This document shows, piece after piece, positions 27,323 through 35,972 of a stretch of DNA of 64,000 nt. The translations under genes and the position numbers were made by a program. The stretch covers positions 1 through 64,000 of the forward strand of contig NZ_CP025979.1 in assembly GCF_002900365.1 (NCBI RefSeq). The letters are read 5' to 3'. Source of the DNA: Escherichia marmotae (lineage in GTDB: Bacteria > Pseudomonadota > Gammaproteobacteria > Enterobacterales > Enterobacteriaceae). Every line of letters starts with the position of its first letter. Within the stretch, counting starts at the first letter, position 1. The notes beneath the pieces are model-generated. The model did no database searches, was not told the origin of the DNA, and saw nothing but the letters and a program-made list of their open reading frames with translations.

Positions 27323-28735
27323 TTATTTTAAGTCATTTTCCTTTTGGATTCTTTCTGAGGCATATTTTAAAACCTCAGGTTTTTTACTAATTGCCTCGGA
27401 TACGATGTTATCATTATCACGTAATCTTTCTGAGGCATATTGGAGTGTGGTTGCATCCTGTTGTATTGCGTGACGAATAATTTCTTCATTATCAGTTAGT
27501 GATTTAGGGAAGTTCTTAAGACAGACAGGGGAAAAAGCTATTATTTGCTTAGCAAGCGATAAGTTTTTTTCTAGTTGATCCTCTATATAGAATATAGCAT
27601 CACTGTCATTCATCAAAGCACGACTTACAATGCTGAAATCGTTTTTCAACCGCTCAGAAGCATAATACAATACACGGGCATCCTTGATAACGTTGGAGTA
27701 AATAAAATCGTAGTTATCTAGCTCTGATGTTGGCACGTATTCTCCAATACCGCCGACATTCATTTTAATGTTATTAATGTTATAATCACCATCTTTTATA
27801 AATATGTGCCTTGGAACTTTTAGTTCAGGACGATAAATACCATTAATAATACTATTGAAAGAGTCGTTGTCATTAGCAGACAACAAATTATCCTGGTCTT
27901 TCAATGGTAATTCGCGGAATTTTTTAATTAATGATAGAGCAAGGCCTGTTTTAAAATCTTTTACCAGAAACATATTTTCTTTTAATGAGAGTTCCTTAAA
28001 TGACAAGATGTTGTGTGCTTCTTCACTTATATTACTGATATGGTTTTTTGTGTTTCCAGTTTCACTAAATATTTGTTCCTGAAGACTAATCCATGACACT
28101 TGAGAGAAAACTGGCATATTAAAATTTATGGCATACATGGTTTTACCGAAGCGACTGCTCTTTTTTAATCCCCCTGTTCCTGGCTCTATAGCAAAAAAAA
28201 TAAAATCATCATTACCCAGTGTTTTTATATCTGGACTGGCTGCATGAGATCCCCAAGGCAAGGCTGTATTGCGTTCTTCCAGTTTTTTCTTTGAAAATAA
28301 GGTTAATGTGTTTTTTTGATTTATAATATTACCATTCGTAGCATGTGTTGCTGTAAATCCTAATCTGGAAATTCTATCAAAAAATACTATTTCTTTTTCA
28401 CTTAATGGTGCAAGCTCTTTAGATAACATACTTATATTTTCTGATGATATTTTTTGCATGGTAGCAAACCCCTTTGCATTATTAATGCTTTCTTTCCAAA
28501 TCTCCCCTTCAGAAAACATATGCGCATACGATTTATCAGAAATCATTTTTCTGAAATTCTTTGTTATAATATTAGAAGCCTGTTCTTTATTTAGAAGGCG
28601 AGTTTTCTTTGCTGGAATTTGCTCATTGGTATTTACAACTCTTTTAGCTGGAATGCTTTTTTGCTGGGTGGTTGTACTTGGTTCTGTTGCATTACTTTGG
28701 GTGAGAGGAGCGACATAATTACCTGTTACTTTCAT
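27323..28735 (-). CDS. OspC-like effector with DUF4116-type repeats
   Basis: A 470-residue protein of low G+C content. Residues about 50-315 resemble Shigella OspC effectors, which modify arginine with ADP-ribose (ADP-riboxanation) to block host caspases. Shared stretches as I remember OspC3: KSYAHMFSEG (68-77) against QSYSKMFSQG, NDDFIFFAIE (175-184) against NHDFVFFGVE, and DFKTGLALSLI and IYRPELKVPR against KLGLGLYLI and FQPEYHIPR. OspC ends in ankyrin repeats. Here residues 351-470 form five 25-residue DUF4116-like repeats (YASERL at 358, 433 and 458). The polar N-terminus could be a type III secretion signal. AAAGGTG precedes the ATG. It is mobile-element cargo; function is inferred. Confidence 0.72.
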   Translation of the reverse strand: MKVTGNYVAPLTQSNATEPSTTTQQKSIPAKRVVNTNEQIPAKKTRLLNKEQASNIITKNFRKMISDKSYAHMFSEGEIWKESINNAKGFATMQKISSENISMLSKELAPLSEKEIVFFDRISRLGFTATHATNGNIINQKNTLTLFSKKKLEERNTALPWGSHAASPDIKTLGNDDFIFFAIEPGTGGLKKSSRFGKTMYAINFNMPVFSQVSWISLQEQIFSETGNTKNHISNISEEAHNILSFKELSLKENMFLVKDFKTGLALSLIKKFRELPLKDQDNLLSANDNDSFNSIINGIYRPELKVPRHIFIKDGDYNINNIKMNVGGIGEYVPTSELDNYDFIYSNVIKDARVLYYASERLKNDFSIVSRALMNDSDAIFYIEDQLEKNLSLAKQIIAFSPVCLKNFPKSLTDNEEIIRHAIQQDATTLQYASERLRDNDNIVSEAISKKPEVLKYASERIQKENDLK

Positions 28736-29068
28736 GATGCACCTTTACTGATGGTTTGTTGACTGGATGGTATTTAAAAATAGCCTGTTTTGGTTAAGCT
28801 ATCATTTATAAATGACATAAGGGATTTATATTTAATTAAAAAATTTATAGTTAACTTTCCTTGTTTTCATAGCATACAACAACTCATATGGTACTTAAAA
28901 TAACATTTTTGAGTGCTGGAAGCACCATATCATAAAAACAGGGATTTCATCGTGAAACAAGAAAACGTTACTCTTTCAGTAGGTTATATCGGCATGGTTA
29001 ATATAAAACCGAAGGTTTTGTGTTGTTCAATAAAAAACTTTTCTACTGGAACTCAATGATCTAAAGTT
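28736..29068. other. AT-rich upstream region of the effector-like gene
   Basis: A 333-bp non-coding stretch between the effector-like gene and IS1, holding the presumed promoter. I see no MxiE box (the element that drives Shigella ospC genes). A 35-codon GTG frame at about 28951 is not convincing. Confidence 0.5.
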
Positions 29069-29834
29069 GGTAATGCCTCCAATTAGTTGAATTAGGGGTA
29101 TAATAGTCACTTTTAAGGTTCTTTCATGGTCACAGTTAACCTTCATTGCCCCCGTTGCCAGTCCGTTCAGGTTTACCGTCACGGGAAGAACCCAAAAGGA
29201 CATGATCGATTTCGCTGCCGTGACTGTCATCGAGTGTTTCAGCTCACTTACCGTTACGAGGCCCGTAAACCGGGAGTTAAAGACCAAATCACTGAAATGG
29301 CTTTCAACGGTGCCGGAGTTCGCGATACTGCCCGTACGCTGAAAATCGGCATTAATACAGTCATCCGGACTTTAAAAAACTCTCGCCACGAAGAATAACG
29401 TCATCCCCGGTCGCTCATGCTGATATGGCACTCATCTGCGAACTTGATGAGCAATGGAGTTTTGTCGGCAGTAAAGCGCGACAGTACTGGCTCTGGTACG
29501 CGTACAACACGAAAACTGGTGGCGTTCTGGCCTACACTTTTGGCCCCCGGACTGATGAAACCTGTCGTGAATTGCTGGCGCTGCTTGCCCCTTTTACCAT
29601 CGGTATGTTGACCACTGACGAATGGGGTAGTTACACCAGAGAGTTACCGAAGGAGAAGCATCTGACTGGTAAGATTTTTACTCAGCGCATTGAGCGCAAC
29701 AATCTGACCCTGAGAACCCGAATCAAACGTCTGGCCCGCAGAACTATCTGTTTCTCGCGCTCTGTAGAACTTCATGAAAAAGTCATCGGTGCCTTTATCG
29801 AAAAATATATGTTCTACTAATTGGAGTCACCACC
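29069..29834 (+). mobile_element. IS1-family insertion sequence
   Basis: A complete 766-bp iso-IS1. Left end GGTAATGCCTCCAATTAG; right end reads inward GGTGGTGACTCCAATTAG. No 8-9 bp target duplication is visible at its flanks (TCTAAAGTT versus AAATGGACT), so neighbouring DNA has been rearranged after insertion. Confidence 0.9.
29126..29820 (+). CDS. IS1 transposase InsA-InsB' (programmed frameshift)
   Basis: InsA (29126-29398, 90 residues) has the zinc-finger start CPRCQ...CRDCH and a helix-turn-helix. The slippery run A6C at 29374-29380 lets ribosomes move back one base into the second frame, which stays open to 29820. The fused product carries the catalytic D, D and E (CELDEQW, TTDEWGSYT, QRIERNNLTLR). 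It appears intact and potentially active. Confidence 0.92.
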
Positions 29835-30053
29835 AAATGGACTATATTGTCTAGTGACGTAATATTAACGAAATCGCAACTTCAATCTATATCCTTGTGG
29901 AATGAGTATAAGAAAAAGTTTGCGGGTAATGATGGGATTTTGGATTTAAAGGAAGAAAAGAAATTGAAGCAGTTTATTAGTAAACAGCTAAATATTCCTG
30001 TTAAGGATGTATTTACTCCAGATATTTTTCCTTTAAAGAAAATCGAAGATTAA
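29835..30053 (+). pseudogene. 3' end of a gene cut off by IS1
   Basis: An open frame enters directly from the IS1 boundary (KWTILSSDVILTK...) and ends at 30053. It has 72 codons and a TTG (29847) as its only start-like codon. The Lys-rich helical sequence (DLKEEKKLKQFISKQL) is not recognised. Its 5' part is missing and its base composition matches the AT-rich cargo. Confidence 0.5.
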
Positions 30054-30131
30054 CAAAATAAATAGACGAGACTGAATTAGTATTATTGTAATCTTTAACT
30101 GGTACCCTCACTTGTGAGGGCACCAAAAAGA

Positions 30132-30159
30132 AAACCCGCAGTTTTTACGCTGCGGGTTT
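30132..30159. terminator. Strong hairpin terminator
   Basis: AAACCCGCAG / CTGCGGGTTT with loop TTTTTACG; works in either direction. A second hairpin, GACGGGGGAA / TTCCCCCGTC (30213-30236), lies closer to the Hok-like gene and may cap its mRNA. Confidence 0.8.
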
Positions 30160-30245
30160 CTGCTTTGGGATGTGTATAGGGTGCCTTATCAGTCTTGCCC
30201 TGACAACCGATTGACGGGGGAATCTCTTCCCCCGTCGCGGTTTCC

Positions 30246-30386
30246 TTACTGTTTACACTGTAAGAACGCCGCAAACTCCGCTCCCCAGAAGCTCATCCGT
30301 ATCTCACACAGCGAACCGTGTAGCATCCAGATGATGAGGATTGCCGTTACGCAGAACGTAATGACCGTAAGCGATTTTTGCGACAT
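30246..30386 (-). CDS. Hok/Gef family small toxin
   Basis: A 46-residue protein starting MSQKSLTVITFCV, with one membrane segment (residues 5-23) and the Hok hallmark SLCEIR followed by EFAAFLQC. Hok peptides depolarise the inner membrane and are normally silenced by an antisense RNA (Sok). The ATG follows AAGGAGC. The 100-bp leader upstream (30387-30490), containing CTAGACAAGTGATAG on the minus strand, resembles hok leaders, but I cannot delimit an antisense RNA. It lies beside the element's remaining phage genes, so it may act as an addiction module. Confidence 0.78.
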   Translation of the reverse strand: MSQKSLTVITFCVTAILIIWMLHGSLCEIRMSFWGAEFAAFLQCKQ

Positions 30387-30581
30387 AGCGCTTGCTCCTT
30401 TTTCGGTGAGGCGCTAACCTATCACTTGTCTAGGGTAGATGGTTAGGGCCTCGGTTAAACAAAAATGTTTTCCGGGGCCTTTCCACATCCGGCCTTCAGG
30501 TATTCCCTCCAGCCATCATGATCTTACCCACCAATAGTGGACACAGGACTAAGTGAGTAAACTCTCAACCAGAGGTGACTC

Positions 30582-30881
30582 ATGACAAAACCAGTATCAA
30601 TCAGCAAGAAGCCCCGTAAACAACATACGCCTGAATTTCGTAACGAAGCCCTGAACCTCGCTGAACGCATCGGTGTGGCCGCCGCAGCCCGTGAACTCAG
30701 CCTGTATGAATCTCAGCTTTATGCCTGGCGCAGTAAACAGCAGCAACAAAGGAGTTCGTCAGAGCGCGAAAGCGAACTGGCCGCTGAAAATGTCCGCCTT
30801 AAACGACAACTGGCGGAGCAGGCTGAGGAACTGGCCCTCCTCCAAAAGGCCGCGACATACTTCGCGAAGCGCCTGAAATGA
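30582..30881 (+). CDS. IS3-family OrfA
   Basis: A 99-residue helix-turn-helix protein (HTPEFRNEALNLAERIGVAAAAREL) with a leucine-zipper-like C-terminus. A4G at 30844-30848 gives a -1 frameshift signal; the -1 frame is open and leads straight into OrfB, giving the OrfAB transposase. Confidence 0.9.
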   Translation: MTKPVSISKKPRKQHTPEFRNEALNLAERIGVAAAARELSLYESQLYAWRSKQQQQRSSSERESELAAENVRLKRQLAEQAEELALLQKAATYFAKRLK

Positions 30882-31732
30882 AGTATGTCTTCATCGAAAA
30901 TCATCGGGCGGAGTTCAGCATCAAAGCGATGTGTCGTGTACTTCGGGTTGCCCGCAGCGGCTGGGATGTCTGGCTCAGGCGTCGTCACCAGATGAGCCTG
31001 CGCCAACAGTTTCGGCTCACCTGCGATACCGCTGTTCATAAGGCATTCTTTGAGGCAAAGCAGCGATACGGTGCTCCCCGCCTTGCTGACGAACTGCCGG
31101 AGTTCAATATTAAAACCATTGCCGCCAGCCTGCGTCGTCAGGGGCTGCGGGCGAAAGCCGGCCGGAAGTTCAGCCCGGTCAGCTACCGTGCACATGGCCT
31201 GCCCGTATTGGAGAATCTGCTGGAGCAGGACTTCAGCGCCAGCGGCCCGAACCAGAAGTGGGCGGGTGACATCACGTACTTGCGTACCGATGAGGGCTGG
31301 TTGTATCTCGCAGTAGTCATCGACCTGTGGTCACGCGCCGTTATTGGCTGGGCGATGTCACCGCGAATGACAGCACAACTGGCCTGTGATGCACTGCAAA
31401 TGGCGTTGTGGCGGAGAAGACGCCCGGAAAGCGGCATTGTTCATACGGACCGTGGTGGTCAATACTGTTCAGGGGATTATCAGGCGCTGCTGAAGCGACA
31501 CAACCTGCGTGGCAGGATGAGTGCGAAAGGCAACTGTTATGACAATGCCTGTGTGGAAAGCTTCTTTCATTCGCTGAAGGTGGAATGTATCCACGGGGAA
31601 CGCTTTAGCAGCCGGGAAATAATGCGGGCAACGGTGTTTAATTATATCGAGTGTGATTACAATCGCTGGCGTCGTCACAGTGCCTGTGGCGGTCTCAGCC
31701 CGGAACAATTTGAAAACCATAATCTCGCTTAG
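30878..31732 (+). CDS. IS3-family OrfB (DDE transposase domain)
   Basis: A 284-residue rve/DDE integrase domain. Catalytic residues are in WAGDITYL (D), VHTDRGGQYCS (D) and NACVESFFHSLKVE (E). The start codon overlaps the OrfA stop (ATGA). It appears intact. Confidence 0.92.
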   Translation: MKYVFIENHRAEFSIKAMCRVLRVARSGWDVWLRRRHQMSLRQQFRLTCDTAVHKAFFEAKQRYGAPRLADELPEFNIKTIAASLRRQGLRAKAGRKFSPVSYRAHGLPVLENLLEQDFSASGPNQKWAGDITYLRTDEGWLYLAVVIDLWSRAVIGWAMSPRMTAQLACDALQMALWRRRRPESGIVHTDRGGQYCSGDYQALLKRHNLRGRMSAKGNCYDNACVESFFHSLKVECIHGERFSSREIMRATVFNYIECDYNRWRRHSACGGLSPEQFENHNLA

Positions 31733-31759
31733 GGCCGTGTCCACATTACGTGGGTAGGA

Positions 31760-31936
31760 TCATGGCTCGTTCAGACGCAGGGCGCGTCCTGATGCCAGTC
31801 TTTGAATTCTTTTATTACGCTCGTCAATAATAATTGCGCAACTCAGTAATTGTTCTGATGTCATATTTTCACGATTAATAATGTCTTCCATTTCAGAAAT
31901 AATGGATATAATTTTGTCTTTATTCAGTTCTTTCAT
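31760..31936 (-). pseudogene. Small phage gene truncated by the IS3-family element
   Basis: A 58-residue frame starting MKELNKDKIISIISEMED, with helical sequence through IDERNKRIQRLASGR. Its stop codon is formed exactly by the last three bases of the IS (31760-31762), so the original C-terminus is missing. It lies just beyond parR. Function unknown. Confidence 0.5.
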
Positions 31937-32007
31937 TATTTACAACCTTTTCAGTGAACAAACTCAACAAGGCGAATTCGTGTCGCCTCGTTGAGTTTAT
32001 CTTTTTG

Positions 32008-32322
32008 CTACTCAGGAAAAAAAGCCTGAATGTTCTTTTTCATCTGCTGTACGGCGTTGTCGCTCTTCGTTGTCGGTTGTGCCGGTTTTTCTGGCTGAGG
32101 TGGCAGTGAAGGTAACCGGATTTCATCGTCTGACCATTCTGCCAGCGAGTACGCCAGTGCGGGGTTGTTTTTGATGAGTGCCAGCCCGGCCAGAAAGGCC
32201 GCGCGTTGCGCGCGGCTGCGTTCGGAGGCTGGCAGGCTGTCGAGATAATCACACGCCTGTTGCTCACGCTTGACGATAGCGGGCTTCAGGTAGAAACTTA
32301 TCCGCCTGGTTGATGTCGTCAT
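32008..32322 (-). CDS. ParR-like partition adaptor
   Basis: A 104-residue protein resembling ParR of plasmid R1. RRISFYLKPAIVKREQQACD and LDSLPASERSRAQRAAFLAGLAL match R1 RRTIAFKLNPDV and LDSIPQGERSRLNRAALTAGLAL (remembered). It is a ribbon-helix-helix DNA-binding fold; ParR links centromere DNA to ParM filaments. The start at 32322, 4 bp after the parM stop and preceded by AAGGAG, is chosen over an upstream in-frame start that would overlap parM by 130 bp. Confidence 0.85.
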   Translation of the reverse strand: MTTSTRRISFYLKPAIVKREQQACDYLDSLPASERSRAQRAAFLAGLALIKNNPALAYSLAEWSDDEIRLPSLPPQPEKPAQPTTKSDNAVQQMKKNIQAFFPE

Positions 32323-32326
32323 TGGT

Positions 32327-33286
32327 TTACTCCTTGTCCATTGCGTACAGCCCATTAACCAGAGCAAACTGTGGCACCCCGTCCGCGATGAAAGTCGCAT
32401 TAACTCCGCAGGCTTCGCGGATAGCGGGTGCCACAATCTCCGCCCCGCCACCGACAACCATCACCCGCCCGTAACCCGAAAAACCCGCCAGCGCGCGGAT
32501 CACGCGTTGTTTCAGTGTTTCTTCCTTTTCACGAATAACCGCCATCAGGCTGGCGTAATGCGCGTCATTGTGGATGTGCTGGCGCAGCCAGGCTTCATCA
32601 TGGCGATGTTCGATAATGGTACTGGCGATGTGGTGACTGGTACGCATACCGTTAGTGGCCATCACCGACAGTACGGCATCGGCCATCAGAGAAACGCCTA
32701 CGTGTGGATCGCAAAATACCTGGCTGATACCTGCCAGTTGTCCCTGAACCTTTGCCACATCCAGCGTGGTTCCGCCCAAATCCACAATCAGCAGGGACTC
32801 AAACGGACTCATGTCAGCCAGGGCTTGAAAGCCAGCCGGAATGGATTCAGGCATAACCCGTACATTACGGATAGTGAATGCCTCACCGTTCTGGTACTCC
32901 ACCGGGCGCATAACGTTCGCTTTTTTGCGGTTGATGTTGGTCATATCCGGCTGTGCGTTTGTGTCGAAATACTCGCTCAGTGGCAGGGTGACAACAACAT
33001 CCACCTCCTGTGGCGTGATGCCTGATTTGACCAGCGCGTGATGAATGGCAATGACATTCACATCGCTGTACTGGTATTGCGTGTCGGTCGTCTGGACAAA
33101 GCGATCGCTGACCGGATCAAAACCATAGCGCACGCCATCAAGCATGTAGTTCGCGGGCTGCGTGCCACCGAACGGCGCAGACCATTCCGACTTGAAGCTG
33201 TTCGGGCTGATGGCGTTGCGGCGTTCGCCGTTCTCAGTCCATGCCAGCTTGATGTTGGTGGAGCCGTCGTCGATGCAGATTTTCAT
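32327..33286 (-). CDS. ParM-like actin-family segregation ATPase
   Basis: A 319-residue actin-like ATPase, clearly related to R1 ParM (StbA). Shared motifs: IDDGSTNIKL (phosphate 1), ISPNSFK.EW, QYSDVNV, MPESIPAG, DLGGTTLD (phosphate 2) and VMVVGGGAE (adenosine). ParM filaments push plasmid copies apart. Here the parM-parR pair follows gpA in a P2-family element, which suggests that an ancestor had a plasmid-like or multi-copy phase. The gene appears full length. Confidence 0.9.
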   Translation of the reverse strand: MKICIDDGSTNIKLAWTENGERRNAISPNSFKSEWSAPFGGTQPANYMLDGVRYGFDPVSDRFVQTTDTQYQYSDVNVIAIHHALVKSGITPQEVDVVVTLPLSEYFDTNAQPDMTNINRKKANVMRPVEYQNGEAFTIRNVRVMPESIPAGFQALADMSPFESLLIVDLGGTTLDVAKVQGQLAGISQVFCDPHVGVSLMADAVLSVMATNGMRTSHHIASTIIEHRHDEAWLRQHIHNDAHYASLMAVIREKEETLKQRVIRALAGFSGYGRVMVVGGGAEIVAPAIREACGVNATFIADGVPQFALVNGLYAMDKE

Positions 33287-33321
33287 GTTGATTTTCCTTA
33301 TGTTGGTTAATTAAACGTTTT

Positions 33322-33412
33322 CGGGATTCAGAAACCCCGGTTTTGCCTGTTTTGTGCGCATCTCATATATCGCGGCGCGTTTTTTGCTCATTTACGGGGT
33401 TTGCAAATCCCG
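33322..33412. promoter_or_regulatory. Inverted 18-bp repeats upstream of parM
   Basis: CGGGATTCAGAAACCCCG (33322-33339) recurs inverted as CGGGGTTTGCAAATCCCG (33395-33412), 15 of 18 matching. In R1 the centromere parC, which is also the parM promoter, lies at this place. The two copies could be a reduced ParR target or a plain hairpin. Confidence 0.45.
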
Positions 33413-33419
33413 TTTTTGG

Positions 33420-35933
33420 TTATTTTTTGTTTTCGCTGATTAAACCACCCCGCAGCAGCCCGGCACGGCTGTGGGCGCGTTCCGTGCCGGCGCTGATTTG
33501 CTGTGCGTGCTCTGCGTCACGGATGGCGCGCAGCATGTCAGACAGCACGGTGACGGGTGGTTTTGTGCCTGTCTGCTCCCGCCGGAGTACTGCGCCCAGA
33601 CGTGCGGCGGCTGCCGGGTCTGCTTCCCCGAGCTGCTTCAGGTAAACGGTAACCGGGTTCTGGCGGATCTCCGTGCTGCTTACGCCGTGATTACGGCTCA
33701 GGCGCTGCCAGAGCTGCGTAATCCGGCTGTCCGGGCGGGTATCCGGTTTGCGTACAATTTCAAATCCCTGCGGTGCAATGATGCTGCCGTCAACGTACAG
33801 GCTGCCGCCCCGTAACAGGTGCTGCATCTGCTGTTCACCGATATGCAGGCCGAGAGATTCGGCAGACTCCCGCCATTCTTTAGCGAGTAACTCGTGGTTA
33901 TCAGGCAAAGGCCGCGGCTGTTTGCGGCTCTGTGTCCGGTTCTGCATGTCATCACTGCTGTTTTTTGCCTGTTTGTCACAAAGCGAACGCATCAGCGCCC
34001 GGCGTTCGTGCTGTTTCAGTGACCTCAGCCAGTCAGTGACACTGACATTCGGTGGCATTTCCGGCCACGGACGCGGTGCCGTGGCCTCATCAGGCTGTTG
34101 TGATTTCGTGGTTTCTTTGTTTTCGTTTTGTGTACGGGGACAGTTATTGCCACGAGTCCAAGGGGCGGCAGGGCCGCCCTGAAGGTCAAAATCCTTTTCG
34201 CGGGCGCTGTCTTCCGTTTCCGGTTTACGTCTTACCAGCTTCCAGTTATCCGGATGCGTGCACACACGGGAAGACTCCCCGATGAGCGGCGACCAGATCC
34301 CGTAAATCTGTACGCCCTGTTCGCCGTAATCGTTCAGCTCATCGGCGAGGTCGTAGGCGGTGCGAATCAGGTAGTCCTTGCGTGGAACAAGTACGCCACC
34401 CTGTTTTTCAATGTAGGAGGCAAAACACCCGGCATCAGCGGCAGCGAGTACCGCATCCATTGCCTCGTTCTCCAGACGTTGCGGTCCCTGTGGGTTGCGG
34501 GCCATCTGACAGGCAAGGCGGCGCAGTTCACGCCATACCTGACGGGAAGGGATGCCAAAGAACTGGAACTGGCGGACCCGGTGAAGGCGCGCCCAGCCGA
34601 TGGCGCGTTCCACGCTTTCTGCCATCGTCTTTCCTGATTCGTCGTCGATGCGCGGTTTGCCTGTTTTCGGGTCGATGCCATCCACGGCGCGGCTGTCCAG
34701 GTTTTTTCCGATGTAGGTCGCGATGTAGCCGGTCGGCGTGCCTTTTGAGCCGTCGATATACTCCGCCTTAAAGCGAGGGGTGATATCGCTGCCCAGCTCG
34801 TGGCGGTCTTCCTGAATGGCAATATCGCGGACGTGGGACACAATGGTGTCGATTTCATCAGGATGTGCAAAGACCAGCATATGCCAGTGCACGGTGCCGT
34901 CATGGTGAGGCTCCGCCGTGCGGATACCGTACCAGCGCAGGCCTTCGCGGTTCAGTTTTTTGCGGACTGCGGCAAAGAACGTGTTAACCAGGTAATCGCT
35001 GGAATCACGCATGGTGGCCCCGTTCCACTTCGGGTTCGGATGACCGTTATCCGTTGTGGCGTGGTACTTCGAAGGGGTGGTGACAGTCAGAAACACCGCT
35101 TTGTCACCGCGGGCTTCGGCCAGAAGTTCCAGCCCCTTTGTGGTGGCCATCATTTCTGCTTTACGGTGGACCGGGTTACTTACTCCCGCGTAATACACCG
35201 TCTCGAGATCAATCGTGAACCCGTCTTTATTTTCCAGCATGAAACTTTTCAGGAAATCGCGTGTTTTCTCGCGCTGTGCGCGAAACTCGCTTAACGCGTC
35301 CTGGCTCAGATAGGGCGATGTTTTTCTGGAAACCAGACAGGCGGCGCGGAGTTGTTCTTCTCTCCACTCGCAACGTAACAGCCACAGTTTGCGTTTCCAC
35401 CATTCCGCACAGGTCAGGCGAAGGATTGCGCCCGGCAGCAGCTCCGTGTCCGGTTCGTTCCTCCGGTCTTTATCTGTTGTCAGTGCGTCATAATGTGGAG
35501 GCATGGCGTGCAGGTGTAACGCCATGCGGGCCAGCATCTGATACGCCTTCAGGGTTACATCCATGGTCAGCTCGCCATCGGTCGCGCCAAAGCCATCGCA
35601 GAGTTTTTCGAAGGTGCTGCTGAACATCGCCGCCGTCATGGTGGCCAGCGTCTGTATCTGGTGCTTGTTAAGCTGCGGCAGGTAAAGCAAATCGTCCAGG
35701 CGTTCGCGTCCGGCAAGGGCGCGATAACCCGGTGTCAGCCAGCGGCTGTCGGTGCGGTCCAGACGTTCGAATATTTTGCGCAGGGTTCCGCGCGCGTAGC
35801 CCTCTGCTGGTCGACTCTTTTTGCCTTTCTGGCGGTCAGATTCCTGCTTCTTACGTAAAAAAGAGAGGCGGCGGCTCAGGGGTTCACGCAGATAAACAGG
35901 TAGTGCCTTTAGTGTGACAAATGCACGGGCCAC
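33420..35933 (-). CDS. P2-family replication endonuclease gpA (main part)
   Basis: An 837-residue frame with the rolling-circle HUH nuclease core: the metal-binding motif EPHHDGTVHWHMLVF and the double catalytic tyrosines in YIATYIGKN, as in P2 gpA. It nicks phage DNA at ori to start replication. The first usable start is GTG at 35933. The frame is open for 13 codons before it, back to a TAG at 35973, and continues beyond that stop into the 36215-35973 frame. The original protein was therefore probably longer; see that entry. Confidence 0.85.
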   Translation of the reverse strand: MARAFVTLKALPVYLREPLSRRLSFLRKKQESDRQKGKKSRPAEGYARGTLRKIFERLDRTDSRWLTPGYRALAGRERLDDLLYLPQLNKHQIQTLATMTAAMFSSTFEKLCDGFGATDGELTMDVTLKAYQMLARMALHLHAMPPHYDALTTDKDRRNEPDTELLPGAILRLTCAEWWKRKLWLLRCEWREEQLRAACLVSRKTSPYLSQDALSEFRAQREKTRDFLKSFMLENKDGFTIDLETVYYAGVSNPVHRKAEMMATTKGLELLAEARGDKAVFLTVTTPSKYHATTDNGHPNPKWNGATMRDSSDYLVNTFFAAVRKKLNREGLRWYGIRTAEPHHDGTVHWHMLVFAHPDEIDTIVSHVRDIAIQEDRHELGSDITPRFKAEYIDGSKGTPTGYIATYIGKNLDSRAVDGIDPKTGKPRIDDESGKTMAESVERAIGWARLHRVRQFQFFGIPSRQVWRELRRLACQMARNPQGPQRLENEAMDAVLAAADAGCFASYIEKQGGVLVPRKDYLIRTAYDLADELNDYGEQGVQIYGIWSPLIGESSRVCTHPDNWKLVRRKPETEDSAREKDFDLQGGPAAPWTRGNNCPRTQNENKETTKSQQPDEATAPRPWPEMPPNVSVTDWLRSLKQHERRALMRSLCDKQAKNSSDDMQNRTQSRKQPRPLPDNHELLAKEWRESAESLGLHIGEQQMQHLLRGGSLYVDGSIIAPQGFEIVRKPDTRPDSRITQLWQRLSRNHGVSSTEIRQNPVTVYLKQLGEADPAAAARLGAVLRREQTGTKPPVTVLSDMLRAIRDAEHAQQISAGTERAHSRAGLLRGGLISENKK

Positions 35934-35972
35934 CGGGTCTTTTTCTGTTACCCGGCGCTTACTGATGATGTT

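Larger units (their letters stand above)
30519..31762 (+). mobile_element. IS3-family insertion sequence
   Basis: A complete 1244-bp element. Left end TGATCTTACCCACC and right end, read inward, TGATCCTACCCACG; both start with TG and contain TGGACAC. OrfA and OrfB overlap as in the IS3 subgroup. No 3-4 bp target duplication is visible (TCA before, TGG after), so one flank was probably deleted or recombined. I cannot name the exact IS. Confidence 0.9.

Noticed and set aside
28951..29058. 35-codon GTG frame before IS1
   Set aside because: Weak start context and no recognisable sequence; could be a gene remnant but cannot be supported.
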